Below are positions 46,236 through 56,961 of a stretch of 64,000 bases of DNA, in pieces (the first letter of the stretch is position 1; every line of letters starts with the position of its first letter). Origin of the DNA: Sphingomonas sp. H160509 (GTDB lineage: Bacteria; Pseudomonadota; Alphaproteobacteria; Sphingomonadales; Sphingomonadaceae). The translations under genes and the position numbers were made by a program. The stretch lies in the NCBI RefSeq assembly GCF_024124765.2, contig NZ_JAMXSR020000002.1, positions 643,001 to 707,000 of the forward strand, in the 5' to 3' direction. The notes under the pieces were generated by a model, which saw only the letters and a program-made list of their open reading frames with translations, did not search any database and was not told the DNA's origin.

Positions 46236-46346
46236 TGGTCGCTCTTGCTACGATCCAGGGGGATGGTCGCGGCACGGTACTCCGTCTGAGCGACGAACGC
46301 GTGCGGCCCTATGGTCGTGCGTGCGTGTGCTCGCAGGAGAATACCA

Positions 46347-47384
46347 ATGCCCGATCTTTCAAAGGTCCCCGTCACGATCGTCACCGGTTTTCTTGGCGCC
46401 GGCAAGACCACGCTCATCAGCCATCTGATCCGCAACGCGAACGGCCGCCGTCTCGCCGTCGTCGTCAACGAATTCGGCACGCTCGGTATCGACGGCGATA
46501 TCCTGAAGGGCTGCGCAATCCCCGATTGCCCGGCTGAGAACGTCGTGGAGCTGGCGAACGGCTGCATCTGCTGCACGGTCGCGGACGACTTCATCCCGAC
46601 CGTCGAGGCGCTCCTCGCGCTCGACCCGCGCCCCGATCACATCCTGATCGAAACCTCCGGCCTCGCGCTGCCCAAGCCGCTGCTGAAGGCGTTCGACTGG
46701 CCCGCGATCCGCTCGCGCATCACCGTCGACGGCGTCATCGCGCTCGCCGATGCGGAAGCCGTCGCCGCGGGCCGCTTCGCCCCTGACGTTGCCGCGCTCG
46801 ATGCACAACGCGCCGCCGACCCGAGCGTCGATCACGAAACTCCTCTCTCGGAGGTATTCGAGGATCAGCTCGCCTGCGCCGATCTCGTACTCCTGACCAA
46901 GGTCGATCTCGCCGGCCCCGAGGGCGTCGCCAAGGCACGCGCGGTCATCGCCGCCGAGGCCGCACGGCCGCTCCCGGTCATCGACCTCACCGATGGCATC
47001 ATCGATCCGCGCGTGATCCTCGGCCTCAACGCCGCCGCCGAGGACGATATCGCCAGCCGCCCGTCGCATCACGACGGCGAGGACGACCACGAGCATGACG
47101 ATTTCGACAGCGTCGTCGTCGAACTCGGCGAAATCGCCGACCCCGCCGACCTGACCGCGAAGATCGAGGCGCTCGCTCGCAGCGCCGACATCCTCCGCGT
47201 GAAAGGCTACGCAGCCGTCACCGGCAAGCCGATGCGCCTGCTCGTCCAGGCCGTCGGCGCGCGCGTCCGTACGCAGTACGACCGCCCTTGGCGTGCCGAC
47301 GAACCGCGCCGCACGCAACTCGTGGTCATCGCCGAGCACGACCGGATCGACGAGGCCCGCATCAAGGCCGCGCTGGACGGCTGA
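46347..47384 (+). CDS. cobW: CobW-family GTP-binding metallochaperone
   Basis: Intact G3E GTPase of 345 residues, thought to deliver Co2+ for corrin synthesis. The P-loop is TGFLGAGKTTLISHLI, the Walker B/Glu region is VVVNEFGTLGIDGD, and the metal-binding CxCC motif lies in NGCICCTVADDF; base recognition is LLTKVDL. A His/Asp/Glu-rich loop (SHHDGEDDHEHDDFD) around residue 240 is a likely metal reservoir. AGGAGA at 46336 sets the start. First gene of the operon, 8 bp before cobN, the cobalt chelatase subunit it would serve. Confidence 0.95.
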   Translation: MPDLSKVPVTIVTGFLGAGKTTLISHLIRNANGRRLAVVVNEFGTLGIDGDILKGCAIPDCPAENVVELANGCICCTVADDFIPTVEALLALDPRPDHILIETSGLALPKPLLKAFDWPAIRSRITVDGVIALADAEAVAAGRFAPDVAALDAQRAADPSVDHETPLSEVFEDQLACADLVLLTKVDLAGPEGVAKARAVIAAEAARPLPVIDLTDGIIDPRVILGLNAAAEDDIASRPSHHDGEDDHEHDDFDSVVVELGEIADPADLTAKIEALARSADILRVKGYAAVTGKPMRLLVQAVGARVRTQYDRPWRADEPRRTQLVVIAEHDRIDEARIKAALDG

Positions 47385-47392
47385 GGCCTACG

Positions 47393-50300
47393 ATGCACGT
47401 CGTCTTCCGCGAGACCCACGGGCTGGAGGAAAGCGCGGTCCCACAGGACCTCGCCCAATCCCCCGCGGACCTCGTCGTCCTCTCGTTCTCCGACGGTGAC
47501 CTCGGCGCGTTCGCGGCGGGCTGGAAACGTGCGGATGTCGCTGGAAGCCGGTTGCCGTCGCTGCGCCTAGCGAACCTGACCGCGCTCCAGCACCCGCTCT
47601 CGGTCGACACCTACATCGAACAGACGCTGGCCGGCGCGAAGGGGCATCCTGATCCGGCTGATCGGCGGACGCTCGTACTGGAGCTATGGCCTGCAACAGG
47701 TCGAAAACCTCGCGCGGGAGAACGGCATCGCGCTAGCCGTCCTCGCCGCAGACGGCCGCATCGACACGCGCCTCGACGCCGCCTCGACGATCCCGCTCTC
47801 GACGCTCCGCCGCCTGGCCCATCTTTGCGACACCGGCGGCGCCGTCGCGGCGCAAGCGGCACTGGCGCAGTTCGCGCTCGCGGCAGGCATCTACGCCGGC
47901 CCGGTCACCGGCGTCCGCGCGATCGCCGACGTCGGCGGCTGGCAGCCACATGACGGCGTGACCTGCCCGGCCGCGTTCGCGCTCAACGCGACACGCCCCC
48001 GCATCCTGATCGTCTTCTACCGCTCATACCTGACCGCCGCTGACCTCCATCCGATCAAAGCGCTCCACGCCGAACTTTCCGCGAGAGGGTTCGACGTCAT
48101 CTGCCTCTTCGCACCCTCGCTCAAAGCGCCGGACGCGGCCGGCTGGCTGAGCCGCTGGGTCACAGCGCTGACGCCGGCGGCGATCGTCAACGCCACGGCC
48201 TTCTCCGCACGAGGCGCCACCGACGCCACGCCTCTCGACGGCGCGGACGTCCCAGTATTCCAGATCGCGCTAGCCACCTCCGACCGCGCCGCCTGGGCCG
48301 GCGCCACCCGAGGCCTGTCGCCCGCCGACCTCGCCATGCACGTCGTCCTGCCCGAAGTGGACGGCCGCCTCTTCGCCGGCGTCGCCAGCTTCAAGGAAGC
48401 CGCCGCCCGAGATGGCGACCTGGAATACACCCGCCGCGAACACCGCGCCGACCCAGCCCGCATCACCGCCATCGCCGCGCGGATCGAAGCCTGGACCAGC
48501 CTGGCCAGCAAGCCCGTCGCCGACCACCGCATCGCGATCATCCTCTCGACCTATCCGGGCAAGGCATACCAGATGGCGCACGCCGTCGGCCTCGACGCGC
48601 TGGCTTCCACGCAAGCGATCCTCGCCGACCTCACCGAAGCGGGCTACGCGATCACCCCCGACGCAACTGATCTCTCTACCTCACGCATTCACTGGCCGAT
48701 CGCCGAGTACCGCAAAGCCCTCGCGCACCTCCCCGAAGCCCTGCGGAAAGACCTTCAGGAAACCTGGGGCGACCCAACGGAAAACTTCACGTTCACCGCG
48801 ATCGACCAAGGCGGTGCCCTCGTCGCCCTCCAACCCGAACGCGGCCGAACCGAGAAACGCGCGGAGGAGTATCACGACCTCTCTCGCTGTCCCTGCCACG
48901 CCTATGTCGCCTTCTACCTGTGGCTCCGGACACGAGGCACCGATGCGCTGGTCCATGTCGGCGCGCACGGCACGCTCGAATGGCTCCCCGGCAAGTCGGT
49001 CGCGCTGTCCGACGCCTGCTGGCCCGAAGCCCTCATTGGAGCGATGCCCGTCATCTACCCATTCATCGTCAACGACCCCGGCGAAGCGGCCCAAGCCAAG
49101 CGTCGTATCGGCGCGATCACGCTCGGCCACGTCCCGCCGCCGCTCGAACGCACCCGCACCGGCGCAGGTCTCGGCCGCATCGAAGCGCTGCTCGACGAAT
49201 TCTCCAACGCCGACGGCCTCGATCCCGCCCGCCGTGACCGCCTGCAACGCGACATCCGCGACGAAGCCACCGCCACCGGCCTCGCCGTCACGCTCGGTCT
49301 CGACGACGCGCGGTCGCAGGCCGACGCGATCACCCGCATCGACACGTTCGTCTGCGACGTGAAGGAGAGCCAATATGGCGACGGCCTCCACATCTACGGC
49401 CGAGGCGAACACGGCGAGGCGGAACGCGCCGGTCTCCTGTCGGCGCTCCAAGGCAAGCGCGTCGCGTCCGGCCCGTCCGGCTCCCCGTGGCGAGGCCGCG
49501 CCGACGTCCTCCCGACCGGCCGCAACCTCTACACCACCGATACCCGCGCGGTCCCGTCGCGCGCCGCGCATACCCAAGGCGTGAAGCTCGCCGACGAACT
49601 CGTCCGTCGCCACCTCCAGGATCACGGCGACTACCCCCGCAACCTCGTCGTCGACCTATGGGCCTCCGCCACGATGCGGACCGCGGGCGAGGAGTTCGCG
49701 ATGGCACTCCACCTCCTCGGCGCGGAACCGGTATGGGACATGCAGTCCGACCGCGTGACGGGCGTCGAGATCCTCCCGCTGGCGAACTTCGACCGCCCCC
49801 GCATCGACGTCACCCTGCGCGTCTCCGGCCTGTTCCGCGACGCCTTCCCGACGCTCTGCACGATGTTCGGCCAGACAGTCCGCGCCCTCGCCGGACGCGA
49901 CGAACCGGCCGACTGGAACCCCTTCGTCAGCAAGCCAGTCACCGCCCGCGTGTACGGTCCCGAACCCGGCCGCTACGGCCTGAGCATGGGCGACGCGGCC
50001 GAGACCTACACGCCGGAAGCGCGCCTGACCGCCGGCCAAGCGTGGCTCTCCGCCTCCAGCCACGCGCTCGACGCCGATGGGGAAGGGGGGCCAGGACAGC
50101 TTCGACCCCACCGGCATCCGCGCCCGCGTCGCCGCCGCCGACGCCTTCGTCCACGTTCAGGATTTGCCCGAAACCGACCTCCTTCTCGCCGCCGACTACG
50201 CCGCCCACGAAGCAGGCTTCGCCGCCGCGCAATCGGTCGCCGGGGGTAACGCCACCCTCTACCATCTCGACGCACGCGATCCGAACCAGGCCAAGGCCCG

Positions 50301-50640
50301 CCCGCTCAACGAGGAGATCGCCCGCGTCGTCCACGCCCGCGCGGCAAATCCGGCCTGGGTCGACGGCATGATGCGCCACGGCTTCCGCGGCGGTGCGGAG
50401 ATCGCCGCCACGCTCGATCACCTCGGCGCCTTCGCGCATCTCGCCAGCGCAGTCCGCCCCGAACTGATCGACCTCTATTACGACGCCACGCTGGGCCGCG
50501 ACGACGTCCACGCCTTCCTCGCCGAAGCCAACCCCGGCGCACTCGCGGCGATGCAGGCGCGTTTTGCCGCGCTCCACGCAGCCGACCTCTGGCCGACCCG
50601 CCGCAACTCGATCCTCGCCGCGCTGGACCTGCCGGCATGA
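47393..50640 (+). CDS. cobN: Cobaltochelatase subunit CobN, two inserted bases
   Basis: Large subunit of the ATP-dependent aerobic chelatase inserting Co2+ into hydrogenobyrinic acid a,c-diamide, about 1,080 residues, at the short end for CobN. Recognisable stretches include GRSYWSYGLQQVENLARENG, LIVFYRSYLTAADLHPIKAL, HVGAHGTLEWLPGKSVALS, LPTGRNLYTTDTRAVPSRAA and SDRVTGVEILPLANFDRPRI. Extra G bases at about 47641-47644 and 50078-50090 place the first 80 and last 180 codons in other frames. The partner subunits CobS and CobT are not encoded in the window. Its stop overlaps cobG by 4 bp. Confidence 0.93.
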
Positions 50641-51783
50641 CCGCATTTGTCGTCAAAGGCTGGTGCCCCGACGCATGGCGCCCGATGCTGGCCGGGGACG
50701 GTCTGCTGGTCCGCATCCGCCCACCGCTCGGTCACCTGACGCGGGAGCAAACGCTCGGCCTGTGCGACGCAGCGGCGACGCACGGCAACGGCCTGATCGA
50801 CCTGACCAGCCGCGCGAACCTCCAGATCCGCGGCGTCCGCGAGGAAAGCTGGCGTCCATTGATCGACACGCTGCTCGACATTAGCCTCATCGATCCCGAT
50901 CCGATCCGGGAGGCGCGTGCGAACATCCTCGTCGCGCCGGAATGGCAGACAGGCGACGACACCCACCGCATCGCCGAACTCTTGCGCGCGCGTCTGGCGG
51001 ACTTGCCCGAACTCCCTGGCAAAATAGGCTTTGCGATCGACGCGGGTGAGACGCCGGTGTTGCAAGACGCCCCCCGCCGACTTCCGCATTGAGCGCGCTG
51101 CATCGGGAACTCTCATCCTCCGCGCCGACGGCCGGACCTTTGGTGCGCCGGTATCGCCCGGCACCGAAGTCGACCGGTTGATCGCCCTCGCGCACTGGTT
51201 CGTCGACAGCGGCGGCACTGCCAGTGGCCGCATGGTACGCCACGGCGCGCTTCTCCCGGACTGGGCAGCCCCAGCAGCCCCTCCTGCCGCAAGCGCGCCA
51301 CCGCTTCACATCGGACGGCATTCCCTAGGACTCGCGCTAGGCCTCCCCTTCGGTCGGATCGCAGCGAGCGCGCTGGCACGCTACGTCGAGACCGAGCGAG
51401 CAATTCAAGCGATCCGCATTACCCCTTGGCATATCGCAATCTGCGAAGCCGACGCGGCGCGAACGATTGAACCCGACCCGGTCGCTTTCATCACCGACCC
51501 CGCCTCGCCAACGCTTCACGCGGACGCCTGCGTCGGCGCGCCAGCCTGTCCGCAAGGCACCGTCGAGACGCGCTCGCTCGCCCTACGCCTGGCGCCGCAC
51601 ATCGCCGGCCGCCTTCACGTCTCCGGCTGCGCCAAAGGTTGCGCCCGCGCCGCCCCCGCCGACGTCACGCTCACAGGCCGCGAAGGCCGCTACGACCTCG
51701 CCTTCCACGCGCGCGCTGGCGCACCACCCTCCCGCGCAGGCCTCGACGTCGCGCAAATCCTCGCCCAGTTCGGAGCCGCCTGA
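50637..51783 (+). CDS. cobG: Precorrin-3B synthase CobG, one inserted base
   Basis: Oxygen-dependent hydroxylation/ring-contraction priming of precorrin-3A, the hallmark of the aerobic pathway. About 380 residues with nitrite/sulfite-reductase-like halves. The Fe-S cluster cysteines appear as DACVGAPACPQG and VSGCAKGCARAAP. The N-terminal half carries RSNLQIRG-like SRANLQIRGV. One extra C at 51070-51075 shifts the frame at ETPVLQDAP, and removal gives ADFRIERAASG. It starts in a 4-bp overlap with cobN and ends immediately before cobH. Confidence 0.92.
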
Positions 51784-52413
51784 ATGCCGTACGCCTATGA
51801 AACCGACGGCGCAGCGATCTACCGCCAGTCCTTCGCGATGATCCGCGCCGAAGCCGATCTCGCCCGCTTCTCGCCCGACGAGGAACCGGTCGCGGTTCGC
51901 ATGATCCACGCCGCCGGGCTCGTCGGCCTGGCGCAGCACATCCGCTTCACGCCAACGTTCGCCAGCGAAGCCCGTCGCGCGCTACAGGCCGGCGCCCCGA
52001 TCCTGTGCGACGCCCGCATGGTCACCGAAGGCATCACGAAGGCCAGATTGCCCGCCGACAACCGCATCGTCTGTACCCTCCACGCGCCCGAAACGCCCGA
52101 ACTCGCGCGGACGATGGGCAACACGCGATCCGCCGCAGCACTCGAACTCTGGCGCCCGCATCTCGCTGGTGCCGTCGTCGCGATCGGCAACGCGCCAACC
52201 GCATTGTTCCACCTGCTCAACATGCTCGAAGACCCCGATTGCCCGCGTCCCGCGGCGATCATCGGCTGCCCGGTCGGCTTCGTCGGCGCGGTCGAATCCA
52301 AGGCGGCGCTGTGGGCCGACCAGCCCGTGCCTTGTGTCGTCGTGGAGGGCCGGATGGGCGGCAGCGCGATCACCGTCGCCGCGATCAACGCGCTAGCGAG
52401 CGGCACCGAATGA
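51784..52413 (+). CDS. cobH: Precorrin-8X methylmutase CobH
   Basis: Moves the C-11 methyl group to C-12, giving hydrogenobyrinic acid. Intact at 209 residues. The catalytic His lies in VRMIHAAGLVGLAQHI; other conserved stretches are GAPILCDARMVTEGI, TRSAAALELW, IGNAPTALFHLLNM and GCPVGFVGAVESK. There is no gap from cobG (start directly follows its stop) and a 4-bp overlap with cobI. Confidence 0.96.
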   Translation: MPYAYETDGAAIYRQSFAMIRAEADLARFSPDEEPVAVRMIHAAGLVGLAQHIRFTPTFASEARRALQAGAPILCDARMVTEGITKARLPADNRIVCTLHAPETPELARTMGNTRSAAALELWRPHLAGAVVAIGNAPTALFHLLNMLEDPDCPRPAAIIGCPVGFVGAVESKAALWADQPVPCVVVEGRMGGSAITVAAINALASGTE

Positions 52414-53148
52414 CACCCGTACGAACTGGGGGGCACGATCCACGGCGTAGGCTTGGGTCCCGGCGCGCAGGACCTGATGAGCGTCCGCTCGGACCGCCTC
52501 GTCCGTGGCGCGCGCCACATCGCGTATTTCCGCAAGGCCGGACGCCCCGGCCAGGCGCGAAAGATCGTCGACGGCATGCTCCGCGACGACGTGATCGAAT
52601 TCCCGATGGAATACCCCGTCACCACCGAGATCCCGGTCTCGGACCCGCGCTACAACGACTGCGTGTCCGCCTTCTACGCCACCTGCATCGACCGCCTCGC
52701 AACGCTGGCAAACGCAGGCGAGGACGTCGTGGTCCTCTGCGAAGGCGACCCGTTCTTCTACGGTTCGTTCATGCACCTCTACACCCGCCTGCAGACGATC
52801 GCGCCGGTGAAGGTCGTACCCGGAATCACGGGCATGTCCGGCGCGTGGACGGCCAGCGGCGCGCCGATCACCTGGGGCGACGACGTCCTGACGGTGCTGA
52901 TGGGCACGCTCCCCGAAGACGATCTCGTCCGCCGCATCCGCGATACCGACGCGCTGGTGGTGATGAAGATCGGCCGCCACCTCGCCAAGCTCCGCCGCGC
53001 GGTCGCCGCTGCGGGACGCGAATCCGAAGCGTGGCTGGTCGAATACGCCGCGATGGCCGACCAGCGCGTGACGCGGCTGTGCGACGCGGAGGCGATCACG
53101 CCCTATTTCTCGATCCTGCTGATCCACGGGCAGGGGCGGCGACCATGA
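52410..53148 (+). CDS. cobI: Precorrin-2 C(20)-methyltransferase CobI, one inserted base
   Basis: S-adenosylmethionine-dependent methylation at C-20, about 245 residues. The tetrapyrrole-methylase motifs are IHGVGLGPGAQDLMSVRS, VVLCEGDPFFYGSFMHLY and VVPGITGMSGAW. One extra G at 52428-52433 breaks the frame after eight codons (MTPVRTGG); removal gives TIHGVGLGPG. The ATG overlaps the cobH stop, and the stop overlaps cobJ. Confidence 0.94.
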
Positions 53149-53896
53149 CCGGCTGGCTTGCCATCGCTGGCCTTGGCCCCGGCGACGAAGCGCTCGTGAC
53201 GCCCGAAGTCACCGCCGCGCTCGCGGACGCGACCGATGTCATCGGCTACATCCCCTATGTCGCGCGCGTCACCCCGCGCGAGGGCCTCACGCTCCATCCC
53301 ACCGACAACCGCGTCGAACTCGATCGCGCCACGCACGCGCTGCAACTCGCAATGCAAGGTCACCGCGTCGTAGTGGTCTCGTCGGGCGACCCCGGCGTGT
53401 TCGCAATGGCGGCGGCAGTGTTCGAAGCCCTCGAAGCCGGTCCGACGGAATGGCGCGACATCGATATCCGCGTCCTCCCCCGGCATCACCGCGATGCTCG
53501 CCGCCAGTGCACGTGCCGGCGCACCGCTCGGCCATGATTTCTGCGCGATCAACCTTTCGGATAACCTGAAACCCTGGGGCGTGATCGAACGCCGCGTGCG
53601 CCTCGCCGCCGAAGCCGACTTCGCGATCGCCTTCTACAATCCGCGATCGAAGGCGCGCCCCGACGGGCTTATCCGCATCTTCGAAATCCTCCGCGAAACC
53701 TGCGCCGACGACCGCCCCGTCCTGTTCGCCCGCGCCGTCTCCACACCCGAGGAAACGCTCCGCATCGTACCCCTGACCGAAGCCCGCGCGGACATGGCGG
53801 ACATGCGGACGATGATCATCATCGGCTCCAGCCTGACGCGCGTTATCGATCGCCCGTCGGGACCGATCCCTCTACACCCCCCGGTCGGCGCCATGA
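53145..53896 (+). CDS. cobJ: Precorrin-3B C(17)-methyltransferase CobJ, two inserted bases
   Basis: Methylates C-17 and contracts the ring. The N-terminus is WLAIAGLGPGDEALVTPE, with VVVVSSGDPGVFAMAAAVFE, DFCAINLSDNLKPWGVIERR and FAIAFYNPRSKARP. One extra C at 53477-53481 is corrected to VLPGITAMLAASARAGAPLG. A second extra C at 53868-53870 is corrected to PILYTPRSAP and TGA at 53894-53896, the usual C-terminus of this family. Without that second correction the frame runs far into the antisense strand of cobK. The corrected end overlaps cobK's 3' end by 25 bp, tail to tail. Confidence 0.92.
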
Positions 53897-54621
53897 TCGA
53901 GCCAGCGCATCACATCCGCCACCGCGTGCACCTCGCGTCGAGCGGGCAGGGCAGGCCGATCGATCATGATCACCGAGAGGCCAAGCGCGCGCGCAGCATG
54001 CAGTTTGGCCGACGCCCCCGTGCCACCGGCGTTCTTGCAGACCACGACTTCGATGCCGCGCGACGCCATCAACTGCCGATCGCCCTCGACATCGAACGGC
54101 CCGCGGTCGACGACGAGATGATGACGCGGCAACCCCGGCGGCTGGTCGGGCACATCGACGAACCGCAGCAGATAGTCGTGCTGCGGTTGCTCCGCGAAAG
54201 CATCGACATGCATCCGCCCCAGCGCCAGCATCACGCGCCGCGGCGGTCCGTTGAGCGCCGCAACCGCAGCGTCGATATCGGCCACGCGCGTCCACCGATC
54301 GCCCGCGACCGGCAACCAAGCCGGCCGCGTCAGTGCAATATATGCGACACCGGCGCGCTCCGCCGCGACGACCGCGTTCGCGCTCATCCGGGCCGCGAAG
54401 GGGTGCGTCGCGTCGACCATATGAATCACGCCCTGCTCGCGCAGATACGCGACCAGCCCGTCGACGCCGCCAAAGCCTCCGACGCGCACCGGGATAGGCT
54501 GCGCCTTCGGGTTGGCGACGCGTCCGGCATAGCTCAGCACCGCATCGTTGCCTCGCGCAGCCAGCGCTGCGGCAAGCGCGCTGGCCTCGGTCGTGCCGCC
54601 CAGTACCAGGATGTTCGACAT
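53872..54621 (-). CDS. cobK: Precorrin-6A reductase CobK, on the strand opposite to the rest of the operon
   Basis: NADPH-dependent reduction of precorrin-6A, 249 residues, intact. The cofactor fold is NILVLGGTTEASALAAAL; characteristic stretches are MVDATHPFAARMSANAV and VVVCKNAGGTGASAKLHAA. Its ATG (54621) and the cobL ATG (54620) lie in the same CATG tetranucleotide, and its end overlaps cobJ. There is therefore no intergenic promoter or ribosome-site space: its promoter must lie inside cobL and its transcript is antisense to the operon RNA. Confidence 0.95.
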   Translation of the reverse strand: MSNILVLGGTTEASALAAALAARGNDAVLSYAGRVANPKAQPIPVRVGGFGGVDGLVAYLREQGVIHMVDATHPFAARMSANAVVAAERAGVAYIALTRPAWLPVAGDRWTRVADIDAAVAALNGPPRRVMLALGRMHVDAFAEQPQHDYLLRFVDVPDQPPGLPRHHLVVDRGPFDVEGDRQLMASRGIEVVVCKNAGGTGASAKLHAARALGLSVIMIDRPALPARREVHAVADVMRWLDHGADRGV

Positions 54622-55820
54622 GGCTGACACTCCCTGGCTGACGATCATCGGTATAGGCGAAGACGGCGTGGACGGCCTGTCCGCGTCGGCGAAGGCCGCA
54701 TTGGCGCAAGCCGAACTCGTGACCGGCGCCACCCGCCACCTCGCGTTGCTCCCGGACCTTAAGAGCGCGGTCGAACCCTGGCCAGTCCCGTTCGGCGACG
54801 GTGTCACTCGGCTGCTCGCGCACCGTGGCAAGCGCGTCGCGATGCTCGTGTCCGGCGATCCGTTCTGGTTCGGTGCGGGTACGTCGATCACGCGTCACCT
54901 CGATCCCGGCGAATGGGTAGCGCACCCCGCGCACTCGACATTTGGTCTCGCCGCCTCGCGCCTAGGCTGGCCTATCGAGAAGACCAGTTGCCTGGGTCTC
55001 CACGCCGCACCTTTTGCCCGCCTCCGCCGGCATATCGTACCGGGTCGTCGCGCGATCGTGCTGGTCCGCGACGGCGCAGCGGTTGCCGGATTGGCACGGT
55101 ATCTCTCCGACCTCGGGTTCGGACCATCGCGCCTGCACATCCTCGAAGCGCTCGCGGCGCCCCGCGAGCGTGTTCGCGACATCGCAGCAGCCGACCTCGA
55201 TGATGACGACATCGTGCATCCCGTCGCAATCGGGATCGTCTTTGCGGGGGCAGGGCCAGGTTGTGCCTCGCACATCCGGCCTTCCGGACACTTGGTTCGA
55301 TCATGACGGCCAGCTTACTAAACGCCCGGTTCGCGCGCTGACGCTGTCCGCGCTCGCACCGAAACCTGGTGAGACGCTGTGGGACATCGGCGCGGGCTCT
55401 GGCTCTATCGGCATCGAATGGTTGCTCGCTCATCCGTCGACGCATGCCACCGCATTCGAAGCCGACCCCGTCCGCGCCAGCCGAGCCGAGAATAACGCCG
55501 CAGCCCTGGGCGTCGATCGACTTCGTGTAGTCCGGGGCCGTGCACCGGAGGCACTCGAAGGTTACGCCGCTCCAGATGCGGTCTTCGTCGGCGGTGGGCT
55601 CTCCGAAGCCTTGCTCGAAACATTATGGGCGAGGCTGCCAGCTGGCGCACGCCTGGTCGCCAACGCAGTGACGCTCGAATCCGAGGCGTTGTTGTCGCGC
55701 TGGCATGGTCTGAAGGGCGGCACCCTGCTGCGCGTCGAACTGTCGGAAGCCACCCCGCTCGGCACACGACGCGGCTGGCGCGCGAGCTATCCGGTCGTCC
55801 AGTGGAGCGTCACGCTGTGA
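54620..55820 (+). CDS. cobL: Precorrin-6Y C5,15-methyltransferase (decarboxylating) CobL, one inserted base
   Basis: Two-domain enzyme of about 400 residues. The N-terminal methylase domain (WLTIIGIGEDGVDGLSASAK, VSGDPFWFGAG) methylates C-5. The C-terminal SAM-dependent domain (GETLWDIGAGSGSIGIEWLL, DAVFVGGGLSEALLE) methylates C-15 and decarboxylates. One extra G at 55246-55250 shifts the frame between the domains; the corrected linker leads into VVPRTSGLPDTWFDHDGQLT. It is divergent from cobK within CATG and overlaps cobE by 4 bp (GTGA). Confidence 0.93.
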
Positions 55821-56179
55821 TCGTCGCCGGCTTCGGGTTCCGCGCGGAGGCAACGCTGGCATCGCTGCAAGATGCGCTTGCCAGTGCGCAGCACGGCCAG
55901 GCGCAAGTCACGCGGCTTGCCACTCCTCGCGACAAGGCTCCGCTGGTCGAACGGCTTGCCGAAGCGCTGGATCTGCTCCTGATCGCTATCGACCCAGATG
56001 CGCTACGCGCTGCACAAACGGCCACGAAGTCGGCTTTTAGCCTGAAGATACGCCAGACTGGCAGCGTCGCCGAAGCTTGCGCACTTGCTGCGGCAGGACC
56101 CGGCGCGCGGTTGCTGACACCGCGCCACATTTCCCACGACCGCATGGCGACGTGCGCCATCGCAGAAGGATTCGCATGA
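55817..56179 (+). CDS. cobE: CobE / CbiG C-terminal-like cobalamin biosynthesis protein
   Basis: Intact 120-residue protein. GTG start at 55817 overlaps the cobL stop. [20 protein letters not shown] and [18 protein letters not shown] match the CobE/CbiG C-terminal family, as does the end [17 protein letters not shown]. The family is required in the aerobic pathway. Its exact step is not settled; it is often linked to precorrin-5 side-chain loss or binding of the intermediate. Overlaps cobM by 4 bp. Confidence 0.88.
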   Translation: MIVAGFGFRAEATLASLQDALASAQHGQAQVTRLATPRDKAPLVERLAEALDLLLIAIDPDALRAAQTATKSAFSLKIRQTGSVAEACALAAAGPGARLLTPRHISHDRMATCAIAEGFA

Positions 56180-56961
56180 CCGTCCACTTCATCGGCGCAG
56201 GCCCAGGCGCGCCCGACCTGCTTACGCTCCGCGGGCGCGACCGGATTGCCGGATCGTCCGTATGTCTCTATGCGGGCTCGCTTATTCCTGCGGCGATGCT
56301 CGATCATTGTCCACCGGGCGCGCGGATCGTCAACACTGCGCCCTTGTCCCTCGACGAGATCATCGCCGAGATCCAGACCGCGCACGACGCAGGCCAGGAC
56401 GTCGCCCGGCTCCACTCCGGCGACCTGTCGATCTGGTCGGCGATGGGCGAGCAACTCCGCCGCCTTCGCGCGCTCAACATCACGTTCACGATCACCCCCG
56501 GCGTACCAGCCTTCGCCGCCGCCGCCGCCGCGCTGGAGGTCGAACTGACGCTGCCCGAACTTGCGCAGTCGGTAGTGCTGACTCGAACGCCCGGGCGCGC
56601 TAGCACGATGCCGCCGGCCGAGACCTTGGCAGCCTTCGCCGCAACCGGTGCGACGCTCGCGATCCATCTTTCGGTCCACAATCTCGCACAGGTGATCGCG
56701 GACCTGACGCCGTTCTACGGTACCGATTGCCCAGTAGCGATCGTCTGGCGAGCAGGCTGGCCGGACCAGCAGATCGTGCGGGCCACGCTAGCGACGATCG
56801 CCGAAGCCGTAGCGGGCAAACCCGATCGCACAGCCCTGATCCTCGTCGGCCAAGCCCTCGCCGCACAGGATTTCGCCGAGAGCAGCCTCTACGCGCAAGG
56901 CTATGACCGCCGCTTCCGGCCACAATCGGCGGACTCGAAGTTCGCTGGAGGGGAGGCGTGA
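56176..56961 (+). CDS. cobM: Precorrin-4 C(11)-methyltransferase CobM
   Basis: Intact SAM-dependent tetrapyrrole methylase of 261 residues acting at C-11. Motifs: [59 protein letters not shown] and [14 protein letters not shown]. The conserved C-terminal [14 protein letters not shown] closes the protein. Both junctions (cobE and cobB) are 4-bp overlaps. Confidence 0.96.
   Translation: MTVHFIGAGPGAPDLLTLRGRDRIAGSSVCLYAGSLIPAAMLDHCPPGARIVNTAPLSLDEIIAEIQTAHDAGQDVARLHSGDLSIWSAMGEQLRRLRALNITFTITPGVPAFAAAAAALEVELTLPELAQSVVLTRTPGRASTMPPAETLAAFAATGATLAIHLSVHNLAQVIADLTPFYGTDCPVAIVWRAGWPDQQIVRATLATIAEAVAGKPDRTALILVGQALAAQDFAESSLYAQGYDRRFRPQSADSKFAGGEA

Noticed and set aside
46234..46428. Possible leader peptide after the second riboswitch (ATG at 46234)
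   Set aside because: The matching leader before the NiCoT gene has CTG in place of ATG and a different frame, so the shared sequence looks like RNA structure, not a conserved peptide. The frame also runs into cobW.
53860..54627. A long C-terminal extension of CobJ running over cobK
   Set aside because: It appears only because of an extra C at 53868-53870. The corrected frame ends in the usual LYTPRSAP tail at 53896.
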